A model generated the notes under the pieces. The model worked only from the letters and a program-made list of their open reading frames with translations. It searched no databases and was not told the DNA's origin. Position numbers and translations under genes: made by a program. DNA of 64,000 bases from Leptospiraceae bacterium (GTDB taxonomy: Bacteria; Spirochaetota; Leptospiria; Leptospirales; Leptospiraceae): positions 62,001 through 126,000 of the forward strand of contig JACKPA010000013.1 of the NCBI GenBank assembly GCA_024233865.1. Reading direction: 5' to 3'. Positions 35,818 to 45,060 of the stretch are shown here, piece by piece; position 1 is the stretch's first letter, and every line of letters starts with the position of its first letter.

Positions 35818-38769
35818 ATGCAAGAAAGTGTCATTAGTCAAACAAAAACTGGTAATGGGCATTTGGAAACCAAAAGGCAAAGTTCCTTACAAGCATACTT
35901 TGATGTGCAAACGGAAATGAAAACTTTGGAATCTCAACCGGAAGTAATTGCCTATAAAAGCCAATTGAATATTTTAACAAAGGTTTTGCAAAACCGCCCG
36001 GAAGTGTTCCGAGGGATTTTTATCCAAGAAGGAATGCGAGCGATTGTGGAAGAATTCAGAAAGCCCGCTTTAAGCAGAGAATTTACACTGGCTTTATGGG
36101 ATGGTTTATTGGAAGAATCCATTTTCGGAAAAGCAATTATGAGGTTTATCTGGGATTTGTCCGTAATAGGAAAGGTAAAACTCGTAAAAGCATTGGATGA
36201 ATATTTATCAGACAGATATCCGGAATTAAAAGGAGTGTCCAAAGGTTGGCCCTTAACAAGTGGTATACCAATTCATGAAAGGGACCCACAGGAAAGGATC
36301 AATGATTTTAATTTGGTTACCAATGGATATCTTGGATACGTTGGCAAGGGTTATTCTTTGCGAGAAATCCAGCTATTGGTTTGGTTGGAAGTTATGCGTT
36401 GCAATCAGTGTGGTGACGCTCCTTGTCAGCTTGGTTTGGAAGCTCCGGGGAAAAAAGAAAAGCTTGGCGGTTGTCCTGTAGAAATCCACATTCCTAATGT
36501 TCTAAAGTATTTGGGACAAGGCAAGCTAATTGAAGCTTACCAATTGATTTCGGACTTCAATCCTCTTCCGGCTATTACAGGTAGAGTGTGTCCTCAAGAA
36601 AAGCAGTGCCAAGGAGTTTGTATACGAAGTTCACATCCTGTTGATGTAGGACAGATCGAAGCTTACATAGCAGACAGGGCAACAGACTATACATCCAAAC
36701 TGCCACAGAACGGTATAAAAGTAGTTAACCCTTGGGAAAAAGCGGATAAACCGCCAATTGCCATTGTTGGTTCGGGACCGGCTGGATTGATAAATGCCTT
36801 TATGCACCTCCAAGAAGGATTTCCTGTTGCTATTTTTGAGGCATTTCATGAAACAGGCGGAGTTTTACGATATGGAATCCCGGAATTTCGTTTGCCCAAT
36901 TATTTGATAGATAGGGTAAGAAGCAAAATTGTTGAACTTGGCGGAATTATTATTACCAATGCTATTGTTGGAAAAGAAATGACGGTTCAACAGCTAAAAA
37001 ATGCCGGTTTTCAGCAGGTATTTGTTGGAGTTGGAGCCGGTTTACCTAAGTTTATGAATATTCCGGGAGAACATTTAAACGGAATTATTTCTGCCAATGA
37101 ACTTCTTACACGTGTAAATCTTATGAACGCTCACCATTTTGGATATGAAACTCCGATTTTTGAATTTGGTAAAAAAACCATTATGGTAATCGGTGGTGGA
37201 AACGTAGCAATGGATGCTGCAAGGGTTTCCAAGCGATTGGGACGTTGGGCTGCTTTCCGAGAGCTTGGAGTGGATGAAGAAACTCTCTTTCGTGGAATAA
37301 CCAAACAAGAGATGCAAGAAAAAGGTATCACGGAAGAGAAAATTCGCGAACTCGAAGCAAGAGTTGTGATTGTCTATCGTCGTGATAAAGATTCCATGCC
37401 TGTTCGGAAAGAGGAATTGCGACATGCTTTGGAAGAAGGGATTGAATTGATGGCATTACGTGCCCCCCGCGAGTTTAAGGGTAGCAGCAATGGCTTTGTG
37501 ACAAAAGCAATTTTAGACGTAATGGAACTTGGTGATCCTGATAAGTCCGGACGAAGATCACCCATTCCTTCTGGAAAAACCGAAGAGCTGGAAATAGATT
37601 ATGTAATTATGTCTTTGGGAAATGACTCCAATCCGATTTTAACCGAAACGGAATCCGGAATTGAAACTTCTAAGCGTGGAACCATTGTCGTGGACGACGC
37701 ACAAGGTACATCCATGAAAGGAGTTTATGCTGGTGGTGATGCAGTAACCGGTGGAGCTACCGTTATCTCGGCTGCCGGGGCAGGGAAAAAAGCAGCTGCT
37801 CACATGCAGAGCTTGAAGTTGGACAAAGATACTATCAAGCATCTTGTTCGCCAAGCTCATGACTTTTTGGAATTGGCTCGTGCACCTCAGAGAATCTTGG
37901 ATCGAAAACAGCTAACGGACAAAATCGTTGAATTTGAAGTTTATGCTCCTTTGATTGCTCATGCTACTCAGGCAGGTCAATTTGTTAGGGTTATGGCAGA
38001 CGGAAACGGCGAGTATATTCCTCTGACTGTAGCTGATATGGATTCGGAAAGAGGCACGATTACAATGGTAATCCAAGAGGTAGGTGTTAGCTCTCAATTG
38101 ATAAATGCAAAAAAGAAAGGGCAAACATTCCAAATAGCTGGTCCTCTCGGTCGTCCTTCCATTGTTCACCAATACAAAACCGGTGAGCAAGTGGTATTTG
38201 TAGCTGGTGGTGCAGGACTTGCTCCTGTGTATCCGATATTACGAAAACACTTGGAAAAAGGAAATCATGCAACCTTGATTGCCGGTTTCAGAAGTGCCGA
38301 TCTGGTTTTTTGGGCTGGAAAAGATGAAAGAATCAACCAGCTAAAAGAAAAGTATCCGGAGCAATTGGATGTAATTTTTGCGACTGATGATGGTACCTAC
38401 GGAATCAAAGGACGTGTAACAGAACCTTTGGTGGATTTACTCAAAAATAGTCCCAAAACCGTAAAAGAAGTGATTGCCATTGGACCCGGAATTATGATGA
38501 AATTTGTCAGCCAAGCAACAGAGCCTTTTAAAGTTCCTACCGTTGTGAGTTTAAATTCTTTGATGGTGGATGCTACAGGAATGTGTGGTGCTTGCTCGAT
38601 ATTTTTCAAAAAAGATTCGGAAGGAAAACAAGCCAGAAAATTTGTTTGTGTGGAAGGTCCTGAATTCGATGCTCATAAGGTAGACTGGGAAATCTTTTTG
38701 CGAAGGCTAAACCAATACGTTGAGCTTGAAATTGCAAGCAGGCGAAGACACGAGGCTTGGCCGGGGTAA
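35818..38769 (+). CDS. Nfn/Sud-type fused oxidoreductase (GltD-like flavoprotein + FNR-like subunit)
   Basis: 983 residues that join the two subunits of NfnAB/SudAB-type enzymes, which move electrons between ferredoxin, NADH and NADPH. Residues 1-180 are helical and not recognised. Then come the iron-sulphur Cys of a GltD-like subunit (Cys195, 198, 203 in MRCNQCGDAPC and later CP/CQGVC), the FAD site VGSGPAGL (317-324) and the NAD(P) site VIGGGNVAMDAA (457-468). From about 690 the FNR/PyrK-like half follows: FVRVMADG, the NAD site VFVAGGAGLAPVYPIL, and near the end MCGACSIFF (Cys923, 926) plus Cys944 of a [2Fe-2S] cluster preceded by an Asp. It sits 108 bases after PFOR, so it probably takes electrons from its ferredoxin. 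Electron bifurcation is inference. Confidence 0.9.
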   Translation: MQESVISQTKTGNGHLETKRQSSLQAYFDVQTEMKTLESQPEVIAYKSQLNILTKVLQNRPEVFRGIFIQEGMRAIVEEFRKPALSREFTLALWDGLLEESIFGKAIMRFIWDLSVIGKVKLVKALDEYLSDRYPELKGVSKGWPLTSGIPIHERDPQERINDFNLVTNGYLGYVGKGYSLREIQLLVWLEVMRCNQCGDAPCQLGLEAPGKKEKLGGCPVEIHIPNVLKYLGQGKLIEAYQLISDFNPLPAITGRVCPQEKQCQGVCIRSSHPVDVGQIEAYIADRATDYTSKLPQNGIKVVNPWEKADKPPIAIVGSGPAGLINAFMHLQEGFPVAIFEAFHETGGVLRYGIPEFRLPNYLIDRVRSKIVELGGIIITNAIVGKEMTVQQLKNAGFQQVFVGVGAGLPKFMNIPGEHLNGIISANELLTRVNLMNAHHFGYETPIFEFGKKTIMVIGGGNVAMDAARVSKRLGRWAAFRELGVDEETLFRGITKQEMQEKGITEEKIRELEARVVIVYRRDKDSMPVRKEELRHALEEGIELMALRAPREFKGSSNGFVTKAILDVMELGDPDKSGRRSPIPSGKTEELEIDYVIMSLGNDSNPILTETESGIETSKRGTIVVDDAQGTSMKGVYAGGDAVTGGATVISAAGAGKKAAAHMQSLKLDKDTIKHLVRQAHDFLELARAPQRILDRKQLTDKIVEFEVYAPLIAHATQAGQFVRVMADGNGEYIPLTVADMDSERGTITMVIQEVGVSSQLINAKKKGQTFQIAGPLGRPSIVHQYKTGEQVVFVAGGAGLAPVYPILRKHLEKGNHATLIAGFRSADLVFWAGKDERINQLKEKYPEQLDVIFATDDGTYGIKGRVTEPLVDLLKNSPKTVKEVIAIGPGIMMKFVSQATEPFKVPTVVSLNSLMVDATGMCGACSIFFKKDSEGKQARKFVCVEGPEFDAHKVDWEIFLRRLNQYVELEIASRRRHEAWPG

Positions 38770-38787
38770 GTAAGACTCGGATAGAGG

Positions 38788-38885
38788 TTGTGTAAAAAGA
38801 CATTTCGACTGCGCTCAATGCCCGAAAAGCGTTCAAATGCTCCCTGAGCGTAGTCGAAGGGAGTAAAAACAGGCTTTTTACACAA
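38788..38885. repeat. nested palindromic array after the Nfn-like gene
   Basis: A perfect 12-base outer stem (TTGTGTAAAAAG at 38788-38799 / CTTTTTACACAA at 38874-38885) encloses two palindromic repeats: CATTTCGACTGCGCTCAATG (38801-38820) and an element at 38839-38864 with GCTCCC / GGGAGT ends around TGAGCGTAGTCGAA. All belong to the family seen in topA. The structure lies between convergent genes and probably acts as a bidirectional terminator. Confidence 0.8.
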
Positions 38886-38919
38886 GCAGCCCCTACGGGC
38901 ATAAATTTCAATAAAAACT

Positions 38920-39441
38920 CTATCCAACAAATTCTTTGTACAAAAAAGAAGGTTGAATATCCCGATTGTTTTGGTATTTTCCTGATGTATATTCCCAAAT
39001 TTCTCCTTGGGGTAAATGATAAAAAATTTGGCAAATCGGAACAAACGGATAAATGATCAGAGGATGTATAACGGATATTTCTAGCGTCCAATAGCCACAA
39101 AAACCGACATCTCCAAAACCAGCCGTTACATGGACATACATTCCTAAGCGACCAATGGAAGAACGACCTTCTAGCATAGGAACAAAATTGTGGGTTTCCG
39201 TAAATTCATAGGTTCTGCCGAGATAAAGGATTCCAGGCTGCAATTCATATCCGGATTCCGGTATAAAGATTTTTTTTGTTTCATTAGGTTTTTTCATATC
39301 CAACGGAAAATTGGTATAAACCAGCAATTCATTTTGTAATCTCAAATTATACGAATTTGGATTCAATAGTTTCCGTTCAAAAGGTTCTATTTTAATTTCA
39401 TTGCCTAGTTTCTTTAAGATTTCTTGTCCAGTTAAAATCAA
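38920..39441 (-). CDS. dcd: dCTP deaminase-like protein
   Basis: 173 residues of the dUTPase/dCTP deaminase fold; it should turn dCTP into dUTP (or, in bifunctional forms, dUMP). The nucleotide-binding motif EGRSSIGRLG lies at 91-100, HVTAGFGDVGF at 104-114 and the catalytic Glu121 in GYWTLEI. N-terminal MILTGQEILKKL matches the family. It is somewhat shorter than E. coli Dcd (193). A dUTPase or deoxynucleotide deaminase of different specificity is possible. It is 1 base from the enoyl-CoA hydratase gene upstream. Confidence 0.85.
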   Translation of the reverse strand: MILTGQEILKKLGNEIKIEPFERKLLNPNSYNLRLQNELLVYTNFPLDMKKPNETKKIFIPESGYELQPGILYLGRTYEFTETHNFVPMLEGRSSIGRLGMYVHVTAGFGDVGFCGYWTLEISVIHPLIIYPFVPICQIFYHLPQGEIWEYTSGKYQNNRDIQPSFLYKEFVG

Positions 39442-39442
39442 T

Positions 39443-40219
39443 CTATTCTCCTATAAAAACCGGTTTTCGTTTTTGTTTAAATGCTTCCAAAGCTTCATTC
39501 CTATCTTTTGTTTTGAGGGTGCTTAAATAGTGTTCCCTTTCAATCTTTAATGCTTCTCGAATATCAGAATTCATGCCTTCATGAATTGCTCTTTTAGCTG
39601 CTTGTATTGCCAAAGGTGCCGATAAAAGCAACTCTTGAACAAAGTCATTAATCACACTTTGAAAAGTATCCATTGGTGATATGGAGTTTACAAGACCAAA
39701 ATCCAAAGCTTCTTTGGCTTTGATTTTTTTTCCGGCAAAAATCATTTCTTTCGTTCTTGCTAATCCGATTAATCTGGTTAATCTTTGAGTTCCACCTGCT
39801 CCGGGAATAATCCCTAACCTTGTTTCTGTGAGACCAACTATAGAATTTTCGGTCAAGAATCTGAAATCGCAGCATAAAGCAAGTTCCAATCCTCCACCAT
39901 AAGCGTCTCCATTCATTGCAGCAATTGTTGGAATGGGTATACTTTCCAAATACGAAAAAACTTCATTAATCCTGTTTAAAAATTGAATTACTTCATCATA
40001 TTCCATAGACAGTCTTTCTTTCAAGTCAGCACCTGCACAAAAAATTTTATTGCCCGAACTGGTTATAACTAAAACTCTAACGTTATTATTTTTGCTAATT
40101 TCTTTTAAATAGGTAAATAACATTTCTAAAAGATTCAAATTAATGGCATTACTTTTTTCAGCTCTATTTATTAACAAAGTACCCACCCTATCTTCCAAAG
40201 TAAATTCTATTTCATCCAT
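39443..40219 (-). CDS. enoyl-CoA hydratase/isomerase family protein
   Basis: A 258-residue crotonase. It has the oxyanion-hole segment FCAGADLKER (60-69), GDAYGGGLELALCCDFR (104-120) and LGIIPGAGGTQRL (135-147). Both catalytic glutamates of true hydratases are present: Glu112 and Glu132. I placed the start at ATG 40219 because AGGAT lies before it; a longer frame to 40330 would overlap the divergent methyltransferase gene. It probably acts in fatty- or branched-acid beta-oxidation. Confidence 0.9.
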   Translation of the reverse strand: MDEIEFTLEDRVGTLLINRAEKSNAINLNLLEMLFTYLKEISKNNNVRVLVITSSGNKIFCAGADLKERLSMEYDEVIQFLNRINEVFSYLESIPIPTIAAMNGDAYGGGLELALCCDFRFLTENSIVGLTETRLGIIPGAGGTQRLTRLIGLARTKEMIFAGKKIKAKEALDFGLVNSISPMDTFQSVINDFVQELLLSAPLAIQAAKRAIHEGMNSDIREALKIEREHYLSTLKTKDRNEALEAFKQKRKPVFIGE

Positions 40220-40321
40220 ATTGTATCCTTCAATTTTTCTATTAAGCGAATGGTATTTCAGATTAAAAGCAATTTTGTGATTTTCAATAAAATCCTTAAA
40301 TAAAAAGTGTATCCAAATCTT

Positions 40322-40900
40322 ATGAATCATTCACACTATATTATTTGGTCTTTATTGATCTACACAGCAATTTCTCGGATAGCAGAGCTATATAAGGCAT
40401 CCCAAAATCAAAAAATAAGAAAACAAAACCCAGATGTTCGGGTTGTTCATGAGCCTTATTATTTTTTGTTTGTACTGCTACATTCGTCTATTTTTATTTT
40501 AGTTCCCTTTGAAATAATTTATTTCAATAGACAGTTTTTTCCTGTTTTGGGCGGTATTTGTTTTATAGTGTTTGTTTTTGCTTCTTTTTTAAGGTTTTAT
40601 ATCTTACGGACCCTTAAATCTTATTGGAATACCAAATTAATACACAATCCATCATCTCACGAAATTATTACAACAGGACCTTATAAATACATTCGCCATC
40701 CGAATTATTTGGTGGTAATTTTAGAATTATCAACTTTAAGCCTATTTCATACTGCCTATTTTTCGTTCATATTTTTAAGTTTATGGAATGCCATTATGCT
40801 TTTTATAAGGATTCAAAAAGAAGAAAAAATTCTATTCCAAAATACAAAATACAAAGAACATTTTTCGGATAAAAAAAGATTTGTACCATTTATAATCTGA
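40322..40900 (+). CDS. membrane methyltransferase, isoprenylcysteine carboxyl methyltransferase family
   Basis: About 192 residues with four or five membrane helices. The signature GPYKYIRHPNYLVV (near 123-136) and the C-terminal IQKEEKILFQNTKYKEH are typical of ICMT-like SAM-dependent methyltransferases; these motifs bind S-adenosylmethionine and the carboxylate. In bacteria the substrate is generally unknown. A GTG at 40307 would add five residues; neither start has a good ribosome site. The last bases overlap the end of the convergent EIIA gene by 11 bases. Confidence 0.85.
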   Translation: MNHSHYIIWSLLIYTAISRIAELYKASQNQKIRKQNPDVRVVHEPYYFLFVLLHSSIFILVPFEIIYFNRQFFPVLGGICFIVFVFASFLRFYILRTLKSYWNTKLIHNPSSHEIITTGPYKYIRHPNYLVVILELSTLSLFHTAYFSFIFLSLWNAIMLFIRIQKEEKILFQNTKYKEHFSDKKRFVPFII

Positions 40901-41336
40901 GGACATCGTATATTTCTGCCACTTCCGCTGAATGAAAGAGAATTTTTCTTTTTTGTTTATCTTTTAAAACCCCATTTAGAAGACCTATGAATTCATAAAA
41001 GCGAGATTTTTCATTTTTATTATATAGTACTAAAATAACTAATTTTATAAATATCTTATCAAAAGAAAACCAGTTTACAGCGTTCTCTAATATTCCAATT
41101 TCAACAATAGGTTCTTTTCCTTCTATGGATAGGGATGTATGAGGAATGGCAATACCATAACCAATACTCGTTGGCATTAAATCCTCTCTTTCCAATATCA
41201 TTTTTAAAATATCTTCCATTGGGATTTGTAAATTTCGGGACTCTAACTTTTGTAGTAATATTTCTATAGTGTCTTTGTAATCATTGGCATGAATAAAATG
41301 TATATTCGTAATAGATAGAAAATTTTTTTCCTGCAT
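40890..41336 (-). CDS. PTS EIIA-like (fructose/nitrogen type) regulator
   Basis: 148 residues of the PTS_EIIA_2 fold. The phosphorylatable His66 lies in SIGYGIAIPHTS. EIIA domains of this kind outside a sugar transporter generally act as phosphorylation-dependent regulators, as in PtsN. No other PTS gene is near. The start is ATG 41336, with GAGGAA 8 bases upstream; an earlier in-frame GTG would overlap the preceding gene. It is 16 bases after the DUF2179 gene. Confidence 0.85.
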   Translation of the reverse strand: MQEKNFLSITNIHFIHANDYKDTIEILLQKLESRNLQIPMEDILKMILEREDLMPTSIGYGIAIPHTSLSIEGKEPIVEIGILENAVNWFSFDKIFIKLVILVLYNKNEKSRFYEFIGLLNGVLKDKQKRKILFHSAEVAEIYDVLRL

Positions 41337-41352
41337 TTTAGGTTTCCTCAAA

Positions 41353-41910
41353 TCATTTTCGTAAAAGTTGCCTATAACCATATTGGGGAGCCTTGAAAAA
41401 TCCTTTTTGATGTGAAAGAATATCTTGGATTGTTACAAAACTGTCCGGCTCAATCATTTCGACTATTTTAAGAGCTGTTTTAGTTTTTCTTCGCTCTAGC
41501 ACAACATATACAATTTCAACATCATTTTTTCCACCTTGTCCGATTACCGTTGTAACCCCATAACCCTCGTCTCGCAAAAGTAATTGCAAAGTCCTAAGTT
41601 TATTTTTCTTTATAATTCGTATAATTTGCATTCCAACGGCGAGCTTTCGCTCAATTTTTATTCCAATGATATTCCCTAAACTAAAACCTATGGCAAAAGC
41701 AATATAGCTAATGGGATTTGTTAAATTTTTAAGAACCTGGGTAATGGCTATTAACCATATAATTACCTCAATAAATCCAAGGGAAGCGGCAACTTTTTCT
41801 TTTCCTTTGGAAACAAATATAATTCTTATGGTTCCTATGGAAACATCTAACATTCTAGCTATCATAATTAAGAGAGGAACCAATATATATTCAAAAAAGA
41901 CTTTTTCCAT
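41353..41910 (-). CDS. DUF2179/UPF0316 membrane protein
   Basis: 185 residues: three membrane helices in the first 95 (VPLLIMIARMLDVSIGTIRIIFVSKG, SLGFIEVIIWLIAITQVL, YIAFAIGFSLGNIIG) then the cytoplasmic DUF2179 domain (LRDEGYGVTTVIGQGGKNDVEIVYVVLERRKTK), which ends in IQDILSH. Function unknown for the family. It shares an operon with the EIIA gene, so a role in sensing or signalling is possible but unproven. Confidence 0.9.
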   Translation of the reverse strand: MEKVFFEYILVPLLIMIARMLDVSIGTIRIIFVSKGKEKVAASLGFIEVIIWLIAITQVLKNLTNPISYIAFAIGFSLGNIIGIKIERKLAVGMQIIRIIKKNKLRTLQLLLRDEGYGVTTVIGQGGKNDVEIVYVVLERRKTKTALKIVEMIEPDSFVTIQDILSHQKGFFKAPQYGYRQLLRK

Positions 41911-42024
41911 CGTTTACCTTTTAATTAATCTTGTTAATCTTGAAAATCAATTTTATTTCCATATAATTTATCTTGCCAATTGTAATCTATAATTTAGAAT
42001 AGTTATAGAAAATAGGAGAACAAA

Positions 42025-42732
42025 ATGAAAATCGGAAAAATAATTATTTTGTTAATGTTATCTTGGATTGTTTTTATAAGTTGTAAAGAAAAGAAAAACA
42101 CTGATGCTCTACATGGTGTAATTTTATTTACAAAAGGTGATGTAAAATTAGAGCAAAATAATGGCACCCAAACAACTTTGAAAAAAGGAGATGTTTTCCA
42201 AGAAGGGGATATCATTCAAACCGGTGAGAATTCAGTTGCTGTTGTAAAATTGAGCAATAACGGATTTGAAATGGAAATTCAACCAAACGCCACCTTTCAA
42301 TTCGATAAAATCAATGGAAAAGATAAGAGTTTGTCCTTAAAAAAAGGAAATGTTTGGTTAAAAGTCGATAAATTACCCAAGGACGAAAGTTTGCATTTAA
42401 ACTCACCAACCGCAACAGCTGGTGTTCGTGGTACTAAGTTTTATACGTTTGAAATGAATGGAATGTATGGGACGTGCCACTGCGAAGGTGATGTTGAGTT
42501 CAAAGGAAAAAGCGGAGACTATAATAAAATACACCATGGTGATACGCTTGTTTTTTCAAAAGACGGAAAAACGATCCTAATCACACCGGAAGACCTAAAA
42601 AACATACAAAATGCATCTCATAATCATTCTATGTTAGATGACAGCCCTTTAGGCTCTAAAAACGTAATGACTCCAGAGCAAAGAGAAGAAATGATAAAAG
42701 TTGTTACTAAAAAATTTGCAGAAGCTAAATGA
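42025..42732 (+). CDS. FecR-domain lipoprotein
   Basis: 235 residues. The signal peptide ends at Cys20 (LSWIVFISCKEKK), a lipoprotein box for anchoring to the membrane. The FecR domain has the GDVFQEGDIIQTGENSVAVVKL segment (near 54-75), a NATFQF turn and LNSPTATAGVRGTKFY near 125-140. In spirochaetes and others these are stand-alone envelope proteins rather than the anti-sigma type. The C-terminal 45 residues are charged and His/Asn-rich. AGGAG precedes the ATG by 6 bases. Confidence 0.9.
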   Translation: MKIGKIIILLMLSWIVFISCKEKKNTDALHGVILFTKGDVKLEQNNGTQTTLKKGDVFQEGDIIQTGENSVAVVKLSNNGFEMEIQPNATFQFDKINGKDKSLSLKKGNVWLKVDKLPKDESLHLNSPTATAGVRGTKFYTFEMNGMYGTCHCEGDVEFKGKSGDYNKIHHGDTLVFSKDGKTILITPEDLKNIQNASHNHSMLDDSPLGSKNVMTPEQREEMIKVVTKKFAEAK

Positions 42733-42827
42733 ACCGATTTTATTCATAGATAGATTTCAAGTCATTGTATTAATTCAACCTGGGTTATGTTAAATCTAAA
42801 AAAAGTATTTTGTTATTGATCTTGTTT

Positions 42828-43816
42828 TCAAAAAAAGCTACAACTGAGATGAATGTTATTTGTAAACTCGTTTTTTTCTGATCCGGTGTTACCATAAGCA
42901 GGACGATATATGATGCTACAATGTTGTCCTAATTTGAATCCAATATTTCCATATATAACCATTGAAGAAGGGCTATGATTGGGTCTGCTGTATTTTTCTC
43001 TCATTCTAAATGCAATTAATAAACTTTCAGGAAGAAATAACTCTGTATTGTATCCTTCCCTTTTGGTAACACTTTTAAGATATCCGGATATTACTGTTCC
43101 CCAACCTAGTAAAAAAACATTTTGAATTATCGAATACATTCCAGCGTCCAAATAAAAGGTTCTGGTTATAGATGTCATTTTATTTTTACCCGTAATAATC
43201 GATTTGATATTAAAAGCCGAGACGGTTGTTGTACTGTCTTGCTCCTCCAAACCAATACCTTTTTTGTAACAAACCTTATATCGTGTACAGAAGCCCCAAG
43301 CATGGCATAAAGTCCTATGCCGTCATATTTCAAACTCCCTGGAATATCATTGGATAAAGGGTTGCCAATTCCTATAAATCCATTATAGTAGGATGATTCT
43401 AATGCTTTGCTACTACTGGTGATAGCATACTTTGGTTCCATAATATAATACGGCTTAAAGTTTGTAGTGGTATAAAAATAGTAAGGGGCACCATAGGTTC
43501 TATTGAAAATGCTGTTATCACTATTTACCTTTCCGTCTCCTCCAATGAAATATTTTCCAAAGTGAACAATGCCACCAACCGTATTTATTTTACTTTCTAT
43601 ATCGATTTTGCTTTCTCTTGGCATGGCAACATTGTGAACACTATACTTTTTTTCTAATGCACCTAGTCTTATTGAAAAACTAATAGTAGAATCATCTGGG
43701 TATTTTGCTGCCGACCAACTACCTTTTTCTTTTAGATAAATGTTAGGTTCCTTTTTATCTTTTGAAAAAAGAGAAATTGAAAGAAAAAATAAAGATATAT
43801 AGATTATCTTCTTCAT
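42828..43816 (-). pseudogene. exported, possibly outer-membrane protein; frameshift in a homopolymer
   Basis: The first frame (43816-43175) starts with signal peptide MKKIIYISLFFLSISLFSKD and runs to a segment where the protein character changes. The continuation is in another frame (to 42828), with sequence GIGLEEQDSTTTVSAFN and then strand-like segments ending LSCSFF, as in beta-barrel proteins. The two frames meet at a run of six A on the minus strand (43265-43260); one extra A restores a single frame of about 329 codons. I do not recognise the family. It could be real phase variation, decay or a sequencing error. Confidence 0.7.
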
Positions 43817-43902
43817 ATAAGACTATATTGCATAAGAATCATTATAAATTGATTTTTTTTTATTAACAATGTATAAGCAGTTCTTCTGGTAAAGAATTTC
43901 TT

Positions 43903-44982
43903 TTATTTTTTTCCATTTGTAGAGGAGGACATAACTTTTTTATATAACTCAAATTGTCCGCTGTGAATTTTTAGAATTTCTTTAGAATAAATATCCTTTA
44001 TAAACTCATTTACACCTTTCATTTTTCCGGCAAAAAATCCTCTTAGTTTTTTATCATTCACTCCAATATGAGTTAGCAACCAATTTTTTAAATCTTGTAC
44101 AAGATTGGGGGCTGCACTTATTTTTTTTTGTCTAAATTCTTGATTTCGATTATTCAGCATGGTAACAAATCTTTTATGCTCATTTCCATGATTGTGCAAA
44201 TCCGGATAATTGAATTTTCTCATTAAAAGTTCTTCGATAAAAAAGTGCTCCCTCGTATATTCAAAAGACCTAAGCATAGTATTTTGAAAAGCCATCTTTT
44301 TTTTCCTGCTATTCATACTTCTGCAAGCGCTTTCTAATTCGACAAGTAGCCTCAAAAGCCAAAGATGCTGCATATCAATGATTGGAATATGAATAGATAA
44401 ATCTAATGATCTCCACATATCAATAACATTTTCGATTATTCCTCTTTCCATTCCTTCGTAAAAAACAACGGAATCGGTAATGGTATTGTACAACTTCGCT
44501 TGGGACTTGGAAATGTTTGTATCCAAAAGAAGCTCTTCGTTACATTCTTCCAAATCTACTTTTTTTTTGAGTAGGAAACTTGTAAATTTTTTATCACTTT
44601 CTTCAATATGCTCTAACATCATTTGATGTGCAGCATACAAAAGACTTTTGAGTAAACCGCTTTCCGGATTAGAAAATTCGTTAAATAAGTGTTCTACCTG
44701 ATTAAGATATCTAGCGTGTTCATCAATATGTTCTTCTGCTTGAGGATATTTATATTTTTCAAATGCGATTTCTTCCAATTGAAAGCATACTCTCGCACAT
44801 TCCAATGTTTCGGTAAGATGCTTATTTAACATGCTTTGAGCAAATTCAAGTTCAACCAACTCTTCAACATGAACAAACCCGGATAATATCCACATGTGAT
44901 ATAAATCAATTATGGGTATATCTAATTGAATTTTAGTTTTGTCCCAAATTTCTTTTACTTTAAAATACCTCGTTTTAGACAT
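43903..44982 (-). CDS. tandem hemerythrin-like protein
   Basis: About 359 residues with two bacteriohemerythrin-like four-helix domains that bind oxygen or other small molecules through a di-iron centre. The second domain has the full ligand set: His206, His246, Glu250, His265, His269, then a His and Asp near 316-322 (THIGVNDKKL). The first has His29, Glu70, His85, His89, His125 and Asp130, but the expected second His is Cys66 (ARVCFQLEE). So one site is probably altered. I used the ATG at 44982; TTG 45042 and ATG 45024 extend the frame. No kinase or chemotaxis domain is attached. Confidence 0.85.
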   Translation of the reverse strand: MSKTRYFKVKEIWDKTKIQLDIPIIDLYHMWILSGFVHVEELVELEFAQSMLNKHLTETLECARVCFQLEEIAFEKYKYPQAEEHIDEHARYLNQVEHLFNEFSNPESGLLKSLLYAAHQMMLEHIEESDKKFTSFLLKKKVDLEECNEELLLDTNISKSQAKLYNTITDSVVFYEGMERGIIENVIDMWRSLDLSIHIPIIDMQHLWLLRLLVELESACRSMNSRKKKMAFQNTMLRSFEYTREHFFIEELLMRKFNYPDLHNHGNEHKRFVTMLNNRNQEFRQKKISAAPNLVQDLKNWLLTHIGVNDKKLRGFFAGKMKGVNEFIKDIYSKEILKIHSGQFELYKKVMSSSTNGKK

Positions 44983-45060
44983 GCCCAATTTTCTCAAATT
45001 CAATAGATAAAGATAGATTTCCATAGATTGCCAAAAAAGCAACTCCTTTTTTACTCAATT

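Noticed and set aside
38606..39100. Long minus-strand frames across the end of the Nfn gene and the repeat array
   Set aside because: They run through the palindromic repeats and overlap two well-supported genes; no domain is visible.
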